NCBI GenBank assembly: GCA_964526835.1
Contig: CAZGMK010000006.1
Location: forward strand, 1 to 64,000
Direction: 5' to 3'
DNA length: 64,000 nucleotides
Source of the DNA: DAOSXA01 sp964526835
GTDB taxonomy: Bacteria; Zixibacteria; MSB-5A5; GN15; FEB-12
The notes beneath the pieces were generated by a model that ran no database searches, was not told the DNA's origin, and saw only the letters and a list, made by a program, of their open reading frames with translations. Both the position numbers and the translations under genes were made by a program. Each line of letters begins with the position of its first letter. Within the stretch, counting starts at the first letter, position 1. This document shows positions 33,078-42,814 of this stretch, piece after piece.

Positions 33078-34577
33078 ATGGAGGAGCATATCAAACTCTC
33101 GGAATTGATCAGCAAGATCGAGTCGGCCCGGATCACCGGCGATCCGGAACTTGAGATAGGTCAGGTGGAATACGACTCCCGTATGGTTAAGGGAGACTGT
33201 CTGTTCGTGGCGATCAAGGGATATAAACAGGACGGTTACGACTTCGTCGATGACGCGGTCAGTCGCGGCGCCGTGGCGGTTCTGGGTGAGCGCGAAGCCT
33301 GCGACGCCGTCGAGCATCATGTACAAGTCGACAATGCCCGCCAGGCCCTGGCCGAGGTCGCCGCTCGATTCTATGGATACCCGGGACGGGGCATCAAGGC
33401 CTGTGGCGTGACCGGCACCAACGGCAAGACCACGACCGCGCACCTGATACAGACCATCCTCAAGGCGCGCAATAAGACAACCGGCCTGGTCTCGTCGGTG
33501 ATCTACGACACCGGCAAAGAGACCTTCCCTGCCGAACGGACCACACCCGAGTCGCTTGATTTGCAGCGCTTGTTGTTCCTGATGAAGAAGAACTACTGCG
33601 TCAACGCCGTGCTGGAGGTTAGTTCGCACGCCCTCGTGCTGCACCGGGTCGATCAGATCAACTTTCGCGTGGCGGTCTTTACGAATATCACCAGGGACCA
33701 TCTCGATTTTCACGACTCAATGGAGGCATACCTGGAGGCCAAGAAACTCCTCCTTAAGCACCTCGAAGGTCCCCTGAGTTATGCCGTCATCAACCTGGAT
33801 GTTCCTGAGTTCCGTACGCTCTTCGGTGACTTCAGATCGAGTTACATAGCCTACTCGCTGGAAAACGAGTCGGCTGATGTCTACTGCGCTTCCTATGAGA
33901 TCAAACCGGATCACACTGTTTTTGATCTCGTTACACCCATGGGCGCGCGCACCGTTCACTTTCACCTGCCGGGAGGCTTCAACCTCCGCAACGCCATAGC
34001 GGCGGCGTCGGCGGGTCTGGGCGCGGGGGTGGACGTGGACACGGTCATTCGCGGTCTGGAGAACGCCCGGCCCGTGCCGGGGCGCTTTGAGCCGATTGTC
34101 CAGGGCCAGCCCTTCAGCGTGATCATCGATTTCGCCCATACTCCCGACGCCATCAGCCGCCTGTGCGAATCGGCGCGGGAACTGGCCCCGGGCGGCAAGC
34201 TCTTGCTGCTGTTCGGATGCGGCGGAGATCGGGACAGGGGCAAGCGTCCGTTGATGGCCGAAGCGGCCGCTAGAGGAGCGGATTTCTGCGTAGTCACATC
34301 CGATAATCCACGCAGCGAGGAGCCGGCCGCGATCATAGAGGACATGAAGCCCGGCCTGAAGGGATCGGATCACCAGACAATTATCGATCGCAAGGAAGCC
34401 GTCGCGGCGATACTCCACCGCGCATCGGAAGGCGACGTGGTCCTGCTGGCCGGGAAAGGCGCCGAGTCCTACATGGAAATAAAAGGCGAGCGACACCCAT
34501 ATAGCGATGTCGAGGAAGTCCGCGCAGTACTTGCCGGAATGGGTTATCGCGAAACTACCAGCGGAAGGGAGCATTGA
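33078..34577 (+). CDS. murE: UDP-N-acetylmuramoyl-tripeptide synthetase MurE
   Basis: A 499-residue Mur ligase. It has the N-terminal UDP-binding part (EYDSRMVKGDCLFVAIKG), the ATP loop GVTGTNGKTTTAHL, the middle-domain AVLEVSSHALVLHRVD and ITRDHLDFH, and the C-terminal VTSDNPRSEEP. The DNPR tetrapeptide is the signature of enzymes adding meso-diaminopimelate, so the stem peptide is predicted to be DAP-type. ATG 33078 lies two bases past the ftsI stop and gives the normal start; a GTG 30 bases earlier would overlap ftsI. The stop overlaps the murF TTG start. Confidence 0.93.
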   Translation: MEEHIKLSELISKIESARITGDPELEIGQVEYDSRMVKGDCLFVAIKGYKQDGYDFVDDAVSRGAVAVLGEREACDAVEHHVQVDNARQALAEVAARFYGYPGRGIKACGVTGTNGKTTTAHLIQTILKARNKTTGLVSSVIYDTGKETFPAERTTPESLDLQRLLFLMKKNYCVNAVLEVSSHALVLHRVDQINFRVAVFTNITRDHLDFHDSMEAYLEAKKLLLKHLEGPLSYAVINLDVPEFRTLFGDFRSSYIAYSLENESADVYCASYEIKPDHTVFDLVTPMGARTVHFHLPGGFNLRNAIAAASAGLGAGVDVDTVIRGLENARPVPGRFEPIVQGQPFSVIIDFAHTPDAISRLCESARELAPGGKLLLLFGCGGDRDRGKRPLMAEAAARGADFCVVTSDNPRSEEPAAIIEDMKPGLKGSDHQTIIDRKEAVAAILHRASEGDVVLLAGKGAESYMEIKGERHPYSDVEEVRAVLAGMGYRETTSGREH

Positions 34578-35968
34578 TAACCTTGCGCTTTGATCAACTG
34601 GCGGCTGTGACGGCCGGAACGCTCTACAACACAGAGAGCGCCTTGAGGGTATTCTCAGGGGTGTCGATCGACAGCCGTACGCTCAACCGGGATGAGCTGT
34701 TCATCGCCATACCCGGCGAGCGCTTCGACGGCCACGATTTCATCCCGGCCGCTCTGCAGAGGGGAGCGGCCGGAGTGGTTGCCCGCTCGACCTGGCCCGG
34801 TCTGAACCGGATTCCAGGCACGGCGCCGGTGGTGGCCGTAGACAACCCGCATGAGGCCATGCTGCAACTGGCCGGCGAGTACCGGCGCAGTCTATCGACA
34901 CGCTTCATCGGCATCACCGGCTCCAACGGCAAGACCACGACCAAGGAGATGACCAACGCCATTCTGAAGACAGTGGTTCCGAACGCCTTCGGGTCTCCGG
35001 GCAATTTGAACAACCTGTATGGTGTCCCGCTGGCTTTGCTGCGTATTCCCGGAGACACTGAGATTGCCGTGCTTGAGCTGGGCATATCGACCAACGAGGA
35101 GATGCCGATCCTGGCCGGTTTGGTCCGACCCGATGTCGCTGTCTTCACCAACGTCGGCCCATCACATCTTCACAATTTCAAGACGGTCGCCGGGGTGGCG
35201 CGGGCCAAGCTCGAATTGGCCCGCCGCGCACCAAGGGCGTCGACGATCGTGGTCAACGCCGATGACGACATGCTCATGTCCGAAGCGAGTGGCTTAGGTC
35301 GGGAACTGGTAACTTTCGGGTTCGCCGACTCGGCGAAGTGGAGACCGGACGACGTGACCGCGGATATCGACGGCCGCTGCGTCATAACGCTGGAGGGGCA
35401 TCGTTTTCGACTGGATTCCCCCGGCCTTCATCACGTTTACAATCTGCTTGCCGCCTATGCGGCGGTGCGCGAGGCGGGTTACTCTCTTGACGGCATTAAC
35501 ACTGAATCGATTCGGTTCCAAACTGCTCCGATGCGGGGGCAGATCGTGGAGCACCGGGGCATTCGTTTTGTCGTTGACTGCTACAACGCCAACCCCGAAT
35601 CGGTTCGCGTGGGACTGGAGGCCTTCGCTGCTGTTCCCAATGACGGGCGGCGCATCGTTGTGCTGGGCGACATGCTCGAACTGGGCGACGAATCCTCCGC
35701 GTGGCATTATCGGGTCGGTGAGCTGTGCGGCCGATATGATTTCTCCATGATCGTCATGGTGGGGCCGCGCTCTGAGAACACTCTCAGCGGTGCTTCCAAG
35801 ACCGGCATTCCGGCCGTCAGGCTACACCACTTCCAACGCGTGGAGACCGCCGTCGGCTTTCTGCTGGATGAACTGCGTGAGGGCGACCTGGTCTATCTCA
35901 AGGCCTCCCGGGGTGTTCGGCTGGAGGCGGTACTTGAGGGCTTCTCGGATCAGGGAGGCGAGGCCTGA
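34574..35968 (+). CDS. murF: UDP-N-acetylmuramoyl-tripeptide-D-alanyl-D-alanine ligase
   Basis: A 464-residue MurF that adds D-Ala-D-Ala to the UDP-MurNAc-tripeptide. Signature stretches are SIDSRTLNRDELFIAIPGER (about 32-51), the ATP loop ITGSNGKTTTKEM, GSPGNLNNLYGVPLALL (MurF-specific), FTNVGPSHLHNF and VDCYNANPESVRVGL, with VVLGDMLELGDES near the end. The start codon is TTG at 34574, overlapping the murE stop (TTGA), with GGAAGGGAG just upstream. No ATG lies near. The stop forms TGATG with mraY. The product acts in the cytoplasm on the last soluble precursor before MraY. Confidence 0.94.
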   Translation: MITLRFDQLAAVTAGTLYNTESALRVFSGVSIDSRTLNRDELFIAIPGERFDGHDFIPAALQRGAAGVVARSTWPGLNRIPGTAPVVAVDNPHEAMLQLAGEYRRSLSTRFIGITGSNGKTTTKEMTNAILKTVVPNAFGSPGNLNNLYGVPLALLRIPGDTEIAVLELGISTNEEMPILAGLVRPDVAVFTNVGPSHLHNFKTVAGVARAKLELARRAPRASTIVVNADDDMLMSEASGLGRELVTFGFADSAKWRPDDVTADIDGRCVITLEGHRFRLDSPGLHHVYNLLAAYAAVREAGYSLDGINTESIRFQTAPMRGQIVEHRGIRFVVDCYNANPESVRVGLEAFAAVPNDGRRIVVLGDMLELGDESSAWHYRVGELCGRYDFSMIVMVGPRSENTLSGASKTGIPAVRLHHFQRVETAVGFLLDELREGDLVYLKASRGVRLEAVLEGFSDQGGEA

Positions 35969-37056
35969 TGCTGTACCATCTGCTTTATCCCATGGTCGAT
36001 GTCGTCTCCGGCCTGAATGTCTTCAGGTATATCACTTTTCGCACCGCCGGAGCAACCGTCACCGCGATAATCATCTGTCTCATTCTCGGGCCGTTCTTCA
36101 TAGGTCTGCTTCGGCGCTATCAGGTGTCGGAGAAGATCCGTGAAGAGGGGCCGGAACGTCATAAGGCCAAGGCGGGTACTCCGACCATGGGAGGACTGAT
36201 CATTCTGGCGGGTATTATCATACCCACGCTCCTGTGGGCCGACCTTGCCAACACCTACACTCAGTTGATACTATTCGTAACCATCTGGCTGGGTGCCCTC
36301 GGATTCTTCGACGATTATCTGAAGGCGATCAAGAATCGTCCCAAGGGCATGGTCGCTCGGCGCAAGATGATCGGCCAAGTGCTCCTGGGTGCGCTTTTTG
36401 CCGCCGGATTGGTTTACCTCAATCCACCGGGGCTCTACGACGGGACGACCGGGATTCCGTTCATCAAGACTCATGTTCTGGTTCTCGGTGTTTTCTATGC
36501 ACCTTTCATCGTGGTCGTGATCACCGGCGCCTCCAATGCCGTTAACCTCACCGACGGTCTCGACGGGCTCGCGATCGGATTGTGCGGGCTGGCGTTCGTC
36601 ACTTTCGCGGGAATCGCATACGTAACCGGGCGCATCGACTTCTCGCGTTACCTGCAGATCGATTACCTCCCCGGAGCAGGTGAGTTGGCGGTGTATTGCG
36701 GCGCGGCGGTGGGAGCGTCGCTGGGCTTCCTGTGGTTCAACAGCCACCCGGCGGAAGTATTCATGGGCGATACCGGTTCCCTGGCGCTCGGCGGCGCTTT
36801 GGGGGCTATCGCTATCATGCTCAAGAAGGAACTACTCCTGGTGATTGTCGGCGGGGTCTTCGTAATGGTGGCTCTGTCGGTGATCATTCAGGTGTTATCG
36901 TACAAGTACCGGGGCGGCAAGCGGGTTTTCCGCATGGCCCCGATTCACCATCACTTCGAACTGGTCGGCTGGGCCGAATCCAAGATTGTCGTGCGGTTCT
37001 GGATTCTCGGCGCTCTGTGCGCCCTGCTGACCCTGGCAACCCTGAAGGTGCGATGA
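35968..37056 (+). CDS. mraY: Phospho-N-acetylmuramoyl-pentapeptide transferase
   Basis: A 362-residue ten-helix membrane enzyme that makes lipid I. The family motifs are KAGTPTMGGLIILAGI (about 68-83), FFDDYLKAIKNRPKG with the first Asp pair, NAVNLTDGLDGLAIGLC with the catalytic aspartate, FMGDTGSLALGGALG, and FRMAPIHHHFELVGWAESK near the C-terminus. Helices are visible throughout. Length matches E. coli MraY (360). It overlaps murF by one base (TGATG) and murD by four (ATGA). Confidence 0.96.
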   Translation: MLYHLLYPMVDVVSGLNVFRYITFRTAGATVTAIIICLILGPFFIGLLRRYQVSEKIREEGPERHKAKAGTPTMGGLIILAGIIIPTLLWADLANTYTQLILFVTIWLGALGFFDDYLKAIKNRPKGMVARRKMIGQVLLGALFAAGLVYLNPPGLYDGTTGIPFIKTHVLVLGVFYAPFIVVVITGASNAVNLTDGLDGLAIGLCGLAFVTFAGIAYVTGRIDFSRYLQIDYLPGAGELAVYCGAAVGASLGFLWFNSHPAEVFMGDTGSLALGGALGAIAIMLKKELLLVIVGGVFVMVALSVIIQVLSYKYRGGKRVFRMAPIHHHFELVGWAESKIVVRFWILGALCALLTLATLKVR

Positions 37057-38435
37057 CCGCAACGGAACGGATACAAGGACGCAAGGTCGGTGTTATCGGA
37101 ATGGCGCGATCTGGTATGGCCGCGGCTATTCTGGCTAATCGACTTGGTGCTGAGGTGTTCATCTCGGATGTTCAGCAGGCGCCACAGCTCGATACGCAAC
37201 TCGCCCGGCTTAACGAGCATCGCATCCGGTTCGAGACCGGCGGCCACAGCGATCGTCTGCTCAAGTCGGATTACCTGATCATCTCACCCGGCGTGCCACC
37301 CGATATTCCAATCGTCAAGGAAGCGACCCGGACCGGTATCCCCATCTTTTCGGAAGTGGAGTTCGCTTACTGGGTATGCCGGGGAACTGTGGTGGCTATA
37401 ACGGGCTCCAACGGCAAGACCACCACCACCAGCCTGACAGGAGAAATCCTCAAGGCTGCCGGCAAGCCGACCTTTGTGTGCGGCAATATTGGTCGCCCCT
37501 TCGCCGAGGTTGTGCAGGAGATACCCGAAGACGGCATCGCCGTCCTCGAGATTTCGACTTTCCAGTTGGAACGCATCGAGACCTTCGCCCCTCACATCGC
37601 CCTGATCCTTAACCTGACGCCCGATCACCTCGATCGGCACGGAACCTTCGAGGCCTATAAGAAGCTGAAGTATCGTATCACCGAGAACCAGGCCTCACAC
37701 GATTACCTGATCCTGAACCGACAGGACCGCGACAGCATGACTGATCAGATCGATACCGAGGCCCGGCGCCTGACCTTCTCGGTGGAGAATACCCGGGACA
37801 GCACTGCCCTAGTGCTTGACAACAAGCTGTGTCTGCGGCGGGAGGACGAGGTCCTTCCGGTTGTCGACATCAACGAAATCGGCATCCCGGGGCCGCACAA
37901 TCTGCAGAACGCCGCGGCGGCGGTGGCGGCGGCCTCGCTGCTGGATGTCCCGGTGATGGTCATGGCCGATACGCTGCGACGCTTTCCCGGCGTGGAGCAT
38001 CGTCTGGAGCATGTCGACCGGGTTGCGGGAATAGACTTCGTCAATGACTCCAAGGCGACCAACGTCGATTCGGTCACCTACGCCTTGCGCTCCATCGCCG
38101 GCCCTATCTGGCTGATAGCCGGGGGCAAGGGCAAGGGGGCTTCCTATGCGCCCGTCGCCGAACACGGCCGGGGCAAGATCAGGGGATTGGTGCTGATAGG
38201 GCAGGCCCGTCAGGAGATGTTCAACGAGCTTGGCAAGGTCTTCCCGACCGAGTTCGCCGAGTCGCTCCAGGATGCCGTCCGTATGGCGTTCGCCGGGGCC
38301 CGGGCGGGCGATACGATCCTGCTGTCGCCGGCGTGTGCGAGCTTTGACATGTTCGAATCATATGAAGAACGCGGCCGTGTCTTCAAGAAGGCAGTGGCCG
38401 CGTTGAGAACCGCGGAGACCAATGAGACGGCTTAA
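37053..38435 (+). CDS. murD: UDP-N-acetylmuramoylalanine-D-glutamate ligase
   Basis: A 460-residue MurD that adds D-Glu to UDP-MurNAc-Ala. Motifs: VGVIGMARSGMAAAILANRL (N-terminal UDP site), LIISPGVPPDIPIV, the ATP loop VVAITGSNGKTTTTSLTGEI, LNLTPDHLDRHGTFEAYKKL, FVNDSKATNVDSVTYAL and LLSPACASFDMFESYEERG. The true start is ATG 37053, overlapping the mraY stop; an open frame continues 357 bases further upstream but only as a shadow of mraY. The last 14 bases overlap ftsW. Confidence 0.95.
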   Translation: MTATERIQGRKVGVIGMARSGMAAAILANRLGAEVFISDVQQAPQLDTQLARLNEHRIRFETGGHSDRLLKSDYLIISPGVPPDIPIVKEATRTGIPIFSEVEFAYWVCRGTVVAITGSNGKTTTTSLTGEILKAAGKPTFVCGNIGRPFAEVVQEIPEDGIAVLEISTFQLERIETFAPHIALILNLTPDHLDRHGTFEAYKKLKYRITENQASHDYLILNRQDRDSMTDQIDTEARRLTFSVENTRDSTALVLDNKLCLRREDEVLPVVDINEIGIPGPHNLQNAAAAVAAASLLDVPVMVMADTLRRFPGVEHRLEHVDRVAGIDFVNDSKATNVDSVTYALRSIAGPIWLIAGGKGKGASYAPVAEHGRGKIRGLVLIGQARQEMFNELGKVFPTEFAESLQDAVRMAFAGARAGDTILLSPACASFDMFESYEERGRVFKKAVAALRTAETNETA

Positions 38436-39519
38436 GACGGAAAGACATGTCGATGAAGTCCTCCTGGGGCTGTGGATAGCCCTGATGGTCGTCGGACTGG
38501 TGATGATCTATTCGATCTCATCGATGATCGCCGAGAGCCGGTTCGGGTCCCATCTGTTCTTCTTCGGGCGGCAGATGGTTTGGTTGTTCCTGTCGCTGGC
38601 GGTTGCCTGGGCGATCAGCCGCGTGGATCTCGAGCGCCTGGCGGTGTGGTCACTGCCGGCCCTCATTGTAGCCTACCTGCTCTTAGTACTCGTCTTCGCC
38701 ATGCCGCCGCGCAATGAAGCTCACCGGTGGATCTATTTCGGACCGATGACGATACAGCCGTCGGAGCTGTTCAAATTCGCCCTGATAGTCTTCATGGCCT
38801 ATTCTCTGTCGCGCCCGGATCGCGATCTGCGCAGGCCGCGCCAGTTGCTCCTACCGTATGCGCCGGTAGCAGGACTGGGCCTCGGGCTGATTCTGATAGA
38901 ACCCGATCTCGGCAACACCATAGTCATAACGATCACCGTGATCGGCATACTGTTCCTGGCCGGGGCGCGGCTAAAGCACCTCTTCGTGGCCGCGGCTCCC
39001 ATGGCGGCGCTGGGGAGTATCGTAGTCCTCGTCTTGGGTTACAAGAGAAGCCGCATCGTGGATTACCTCGCTTCGGTTGCGGACCCCCTCAATGGCAGCT
39101 ACCAGGCCAAGCAGGCCGCTCTCACTCTTGGATCCGGAGGTGTCATGGGCATGGGTCTGGGTGACGGCCGCCAGAAGCTCTTCTTCCTACCGTATCCGCA
39201 CACCGACTTCATCTTTGCGGCCACCGGCGAGGAAGTCGGCCTGGCGGGGCTGTTGATAATACTCTTGCTGTTCTTCCTGCTGCTGCGGCGGGGAATGAAG
39301 ATCGCCGCGGCCCAGCCTGACCGGTTCGGCTATCTGCTGGCCTCGGGAATGGTCCTGTCGCTCTTCATCAGCATCGCAATCAACATCGGCGTAGTGACTT
39401 CGCTGCTGCCGGTAACCGGGTTGCCGTTGCCGTTTATCTCCTATGGAGGCTCATCACTGGTGATCTCATCCGCGGCCGTCGGGGTCCTGCTGAATCTCTC
39501 GAGGAGGGTGACGACATGA
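38422..39519 (+). CDS. ftsW: Septal glycosyltransferase FtsW (SEDS family)
   Basis: A 365-residue SEDS membrane protein with about ten helices that polymerises septal glycan from lipid II with FtsI. The characteristic stretches are WIYFGPMTIQPSELFKFALI (about 101-120), LIEPDLGNTIVITITVIGI, PYPHTDFIFAATGEEVGLAG (with the conserved acidic residues), and TGLPLPFISYGGSSL near the C-terminus. The N-terminal cytoplasmic tail is short. The gene overlaps murD by 14 bases and murG by four. Confidence 0.94.
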   Translation: MRRLKTERHVDEVLLGLWIALMVVGLVMIYSISSMIAESRFGSHLFFFGRQMVWLFLSLAVAWAISRVDLERLAVWSLPALIVAYLLLVLVFAMPPRNEAHRWIYFGPMTIQPSELFKFALIVFMAYSLSRPDRDLRRPRQLLLPYAPVAGLGLGLILIEPDLGNTIVITITVIGILFLAGARLKHLFVAAAPMAALGSIVVLVLGYKRSRIVDYLASVADPLNGSYQAKQAALTLGSGGVMGMGLGDGRQKLFFLPYPHTDFIFAATGEEVGLAGLLIILLLFFLLLRRGMKIAAAQPDRFGYLLASGMVLSLFISIAINIGVVTSLLPVTGLPLPFISYGGSSLVISSAAVGVLLNLSRRVTT

Positions 39520-40667
39520 GTGTCCCGCGCTCACCGGCCCGGATTATCTTCGCCGGCGGCGGCACGGGCGGCCACCTGTACCCGGCCATTGCCATTGCCG
39601 ATCAATTGCGGACAATGCTCAGCTCCCGCGGTGGCGCTGAGATTCTCTTCGTGGGTACTCGTCGCGGTCTGGAGTACCGTCTCGGCGACAAGCTCGGCTA
39701 TCCGCTCCACCTGATCAACATGCGAGGTATCGTGCGGTCGTTCAGCCTGAAGAACCTGCTGGTGCCGTTCGTGGTGATTACGGCATTGCTCAAGGCGACG
39801 ACGCTGCTCACCCGTGTTCGGCCGCACGTGGTGGTTGGCACGGGTGGCTATGTTGCCTGGCCGGTCCTGCGCGCGGCAATAGCCCGCGGTATCCCTACCG
39901 TTATCCAGGAACAGAACTCCTTTCCCGGGGTTGTCACGCGGCGTCTGGCGCCGCGGGCCGATCATATCTTCCTCGGTTTCGAGCGCGCCCGCGACTTCCT
40001 CCGCACTCGAGCGCCGATGGAGGTCGTGGGGAATCCGGTGAGGAGCAACATTCACCGAGGCGATCGCGAAGCCGCCGCCCGGGAATACAATCTCGATCCG
40101 AACAGACGGACGATCCTGGTCCTCGGGGGAAGTCAGGGGGCCCGGGCGATCAATCAAGCAGTAACCAAAAGTGTGCAGGCCGGCAGTCTGCCTGACGATA
40201 TTCAACTTCTTTGGCAAACCGGGAAAAGGGATTACAAGGATGTATCCGCCAACGTGGGCAATAGGGTCTCAGGTTGCGCCCTTTTCCCCTTTGCCGAAGA
40301 GATGGAGCGGGTCTACGCCCTGGCCGACCTGGCGATTGCCCGGGCCGGTGCTCTGACTCTGGCCGAGTTGATGGCCTGCGGGTTGCCTTCAATTCTCATT
40401 CCTTACCCGCATGCGGCGGGCGATCATCAGCGTCACAATGCGAAGGAGCTGGTTGACCGGGGTATGGCCCGGATGATCGATGAGAGCGACCTGGCCGATT
40501 GCGATGTTCTTGGCGAGGCCTCGCAACTGCTGGATTCAGACAGGTGCGCGATAATGAAGCAGTCCATCGCCAAGGCGACAGCGGGGCGCCGCCCGGCCGC
40601 GGAGATCATCACCGAAAGGATTGTCGACATAATCGATAACGCCAACAAGGACGGCAAGAGCGAGTGA
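39516..40667 (+). CDS. murG: UDP-N-acetylglucosamine-MurNAc-pentapeptide glycosyltransferase
   Basis: A 383-residue GT-B enzyme (GT28) that converts lipid I to lipid II at the inner membrane. G-loops are IIFAGGGTGGHLYPAIAIAD (residues 10-29) and VVGTGGYVAWPVLRAA, with the acceptor-side VIQEQNSFPGVVTRRLAP. The donor-binding part has ILVLGGSQGARAINQAV, the glycine-rich loop, and IARAGALTLAELMACGLPSI with the conserved Glu. Length is slightly above the E. coli enzyme (355) because of a longer C-terminal tail. Four-base overlaps join it to ftsW (ATGA) and murC (GTGA). Confidence 0.95.
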   Translation: MSVPRSPARIIFAGGGTGGHLYPAIAIADQLRTMLSSRGGAEILFVGTRRGLEYRLGDKLGYPLHLINMRGIVRSFSLKNLLVPFVVITALLKATTLLTRVRPHVVVGTGGYVAWPVLRAAIARGIPTVIQEQNSFPGVVTRRLAPRADHIFLGFERARDFLRTRAPMEVVGNPVRSNIHRGDREAAAREYNLDPNRRTILVLGGSQGARAINQAVTKSVQAGSLPDDIQLLWQTGKRDYKDVSANVGNRVSGCALFPFAEEMERVYALADLAIARAGALTLAELMACGLPSILIPYPHAAGDHQRHNAKELVDRGMARMIDESDLADCDVLGEASQLLDSDRCAIMKQSIAKATAGRRPAAEIITERIVDIIDNANKDGKSE

Positions 40668-42094
40668 GTACACCTGCGACCCTATCAAGAGAAAGGCGCG
40701 GCTTCAGCCGACGGAGAATGATGTTCGGAAAGATCAAGAAGCTCTACTTTGTTGGAATCGGCGGTTCCGGCATGTCCGGTATCGCCGAGATCCTCCACAA
40801 TCTCGGCTACCAGATACAAGGGTCCGACATCTCGCCGGGCGAGATCACCGATTATCTGTCGGGCCTGGGAGTAACCATCTATGATGAACACCGCGCCGCC
40901 AATATCGCCGACTCGGATGTAGTCGTCATTTCTTCGGCGGTCGGCGAGGACAACCCTGAGGTAGTCGAGGCGCGCCGGCTCGGGATTCCCGTCATCAAGC
41001 GGGCCGAGATGCTCGGCGAGCTCATGCGCCTGAAGTTCTCCATCGGGGTGGCCGGCACCCACGGCAAGACCACCACGACCAGCATGATCGGTCATGTCAT
41101 GCAGGTGGCGCAGTATCAGCCGACCATCATCGTCGGAGGGATTGTCGCCGACCTCGGCGCCGGCGCGGCCCTGGGAGCGGGGGAGTACCTCGTGGCCGAG
41201 GCCGATGAGTACGATCGCTCTTTTCTATCGATGTTTCCGACCATGGCTGTCGTAACCAATCTCGAAGCCGACCACATGGACTGCTACGAAGACATGGATG
41301 ACCTCGCCGAAGCCTTCCTCACCTACATGAACCGGGTGCCTTTCTACGGCTCGGTAGTGATTCCGGCCGACGACGACAATATCGGCCGCATTCGGCAGCG
41401 GATCGCCCGGCCATACTTCACCTTCGGCTTTGATCCGGAAGCCGACTACCGCGCCCTTAATCTCGATTTGCAGCCCGGTCGCTCGACCTTCTCGGTGTAT
41501 CGTCGAGGCGATCTGCTGGGTGAGATCATACTGCATGTGCCGGGTCGTCATAACGTCGCCAATGCGCTGGCCGCGGTCGCTGTGTGCTATGAGCTGGAAG
41601 TTCCGTTCGAGACGATAGCAGATGGTCTGTTGTTCTACCGCACCGTCGGACGACGCTTCGATATCGTAGGCGAGGTCGACAATATCATCGTCGTCGACGA
41701 CTACGCCCATCATCCGACTGAGATCGAAGCCACTCTGCGAACCGCGAAAGAAGTCTACGGGCGACGGGTCGTAGTAGCCTTTCAGCCTCACTTGTACAGC
41801 CGCACCCGTGATTTCGCAGCCGATTTCGCCCGGGCGCTGTCGCTGGCCGACATCTGTGTGCTGGTCGATATCTTTCCCGCCCGCGAGAGACCGATTGAAG
41901 GCGTCACGTCGGAATTGATCGCCACGGAAGGCAAGGCGCAGGGAGTTGGTCAGTGGCGCTACGTCGGCCCCAAGGAAGCTGCCGTCGAGGCACTGGCCGG
42001 GCTGGCTCACCCCGGCGATATCGTCATAACTATGGGCGCAGGTTCCATAACGCGGATCAAGCATGATGTTCTGGAGGCGTTGAAGCGAAAATGA
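40664..42094 (+). CDS. murC: UDP-N-acetylmuramate-L-alanine ligase
   Basis: A 476-residue MurC that adds L-Ala to UDP-MurNAc. Motifs: LYFVGIGGSGMSGIAEILHN (about 27-46), the ATP loop VAGTHGKTTTTSMIG, TNLEADHMDCY (with the DH pair), HNVANALAAVAV and DDYAHHPTEIEATL, then AFQPHLYSRT. The start is uncertain: GTG 40664 overlaps the murG stop as is usual in this operon, but ATG 40718 or 40721 (behind GGAG) fits the family start MFGKIKKLYFVGIGG better and would drop 18-19 atypical residues. It is followed directly by ftsQ; murB and ddl, which often sit here, are absent. Confidence 0.94.
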   Translation: MSTPATLSRERRGFSRRRMMFGKIKKLYFVGIGGSGMSGIAEILHNLGYQIQGSDISPGEITDYLSGLGVTIYDEHRAANIADSDVVVISSAVGEDNPEVVEARRLGIPVIKRAEMLGELMRLKFSIGVAGTHGKTTTTSMIGHVMQVAQYQPTIIVGGIVADLGAGAALGAGEYLVAEADEYDRSFLSMFPTMAVVTNLEADHMDCYEDMDDLAEAFLTYMNRVPFYGSVVIPADDDNIGRIRQRIARPYFTFGFDPEADYRALNLDLQPGRSTFSVYRRGDLLGEIILHVPGRHNVANALAAVAVCYELEVPFETIADGLLFYRTVGRRFDIVGEVDNIIVVDDYAHHPTEIEATLRTAKEVYGRRVVVAFQPHLYSRTRDFAADFARALSLADICVLVDIFPARERPIEGVTSELIATEGKAQGVGQWRYVGPKEAAVEALAGLAHPGDIVITMGAGSITRIKHDVLEALKRK

Positions 42095-42813
42095 CGCGGA
42101 TGTCTAAAAGGACGAAGTTCATCCTGTCCGGCGGTATCACGCTTGGATTGGCCATGATTGCAGTGATCAATTTCACTGGCGTCTGCAGACTGCAGGCCGT
42201 CACCCTGAATGGTGAGCCGATCGAGGACTGGTCGCGGCGCTACCCCATGCTGAGCGATGCCCCTCTGGTCCGTCAGCCGCTGGACCGCCTGGCCGACGAC
42301 ATTCTGGCGGTCGATACGATCTGCCGTGTCGAGGTACGCCCGGGCGGACTGCATGAACTCAGTATCCGTGTCAACCGCTTTGTCCCCGAATGCCTGCTTC
42401 TCGATGTGAAGAGCGGCGTCATGTACGGATTGGATCACCAGAGCCGTGTCCTGCCGCTCGATAATGCCGAGGTCGACTGGGAACGGCCAATCCTGATCGG
42501 CCTGGAAGCCGGGCCGCGATTCCAGCTATGCCGTCATCCGCTTGTTAGTATTGTCATTGGTGAGCTCGGGGAGCTCCGCGATGATCACCACCACTTCTAC
42601 CGCCTGGTAGACCAGATTCGTTTTGACGATGATGGCTATGTCACGGTTTCGGTGGCTGGTCTGGGGTACAGCCTGCGGGTGTCGCCGCGACGGCTGGCCC
42701 GCGATCTGAAGCGCTACCTTGAGTTTGTCACGCGCTTCGATCCGGCTCTGGAGAACGTCACAGTCGTCGACCTGCGTTTCGAGAGTATGATAATCACTCG
42801 GGAGGACGGTTGA
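42091..42813 (+). CDS. ftsQ: FtsQ/DivIB-like cell division protein
   Basis: A 240-residue bitopic protein. A short basic N-terminus is followed by one membrane helix (FILSGGITLGLAMIAVINF, about 10-28), then a POTRA-like region that should include LQAVTLNGEPIEDWSRR and ILAVDTICRVEVRPGGLHEL, and the FtsQ beta domain with IRVNRFVPECLLLD and LEFVTRFDPALENVTVVDLR. Sequence conservation in FtsQ is low; topology, length and position between murC and ftsA decide the call. It overlaps murC by four bases (ATGA) and ends one base before the ftsA ATG. Confidence 0.8.
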   Translation: MTRMSKRTKFILSGGITLGLAMIAVINFTGVCRLQAVTLNGEPIEDWSRRYPMLSDAPLVRQPLDRLADDILAVDTICRVEVRPGGLHELSIRVNRFVPECLLLDVKSGVMYGLDHQSRVLPLDNAEVDWERPILIGLEAGPRFQLCRHPLVSIVIGELGELRDDHHHFYRLVDQIRFDDDGYVTVSVAGLGYSLRVSPRRLARDLKRYLEFVTRFDPALENVTVVDLRFESMIITREDG

Positions 42814-42814
42814 T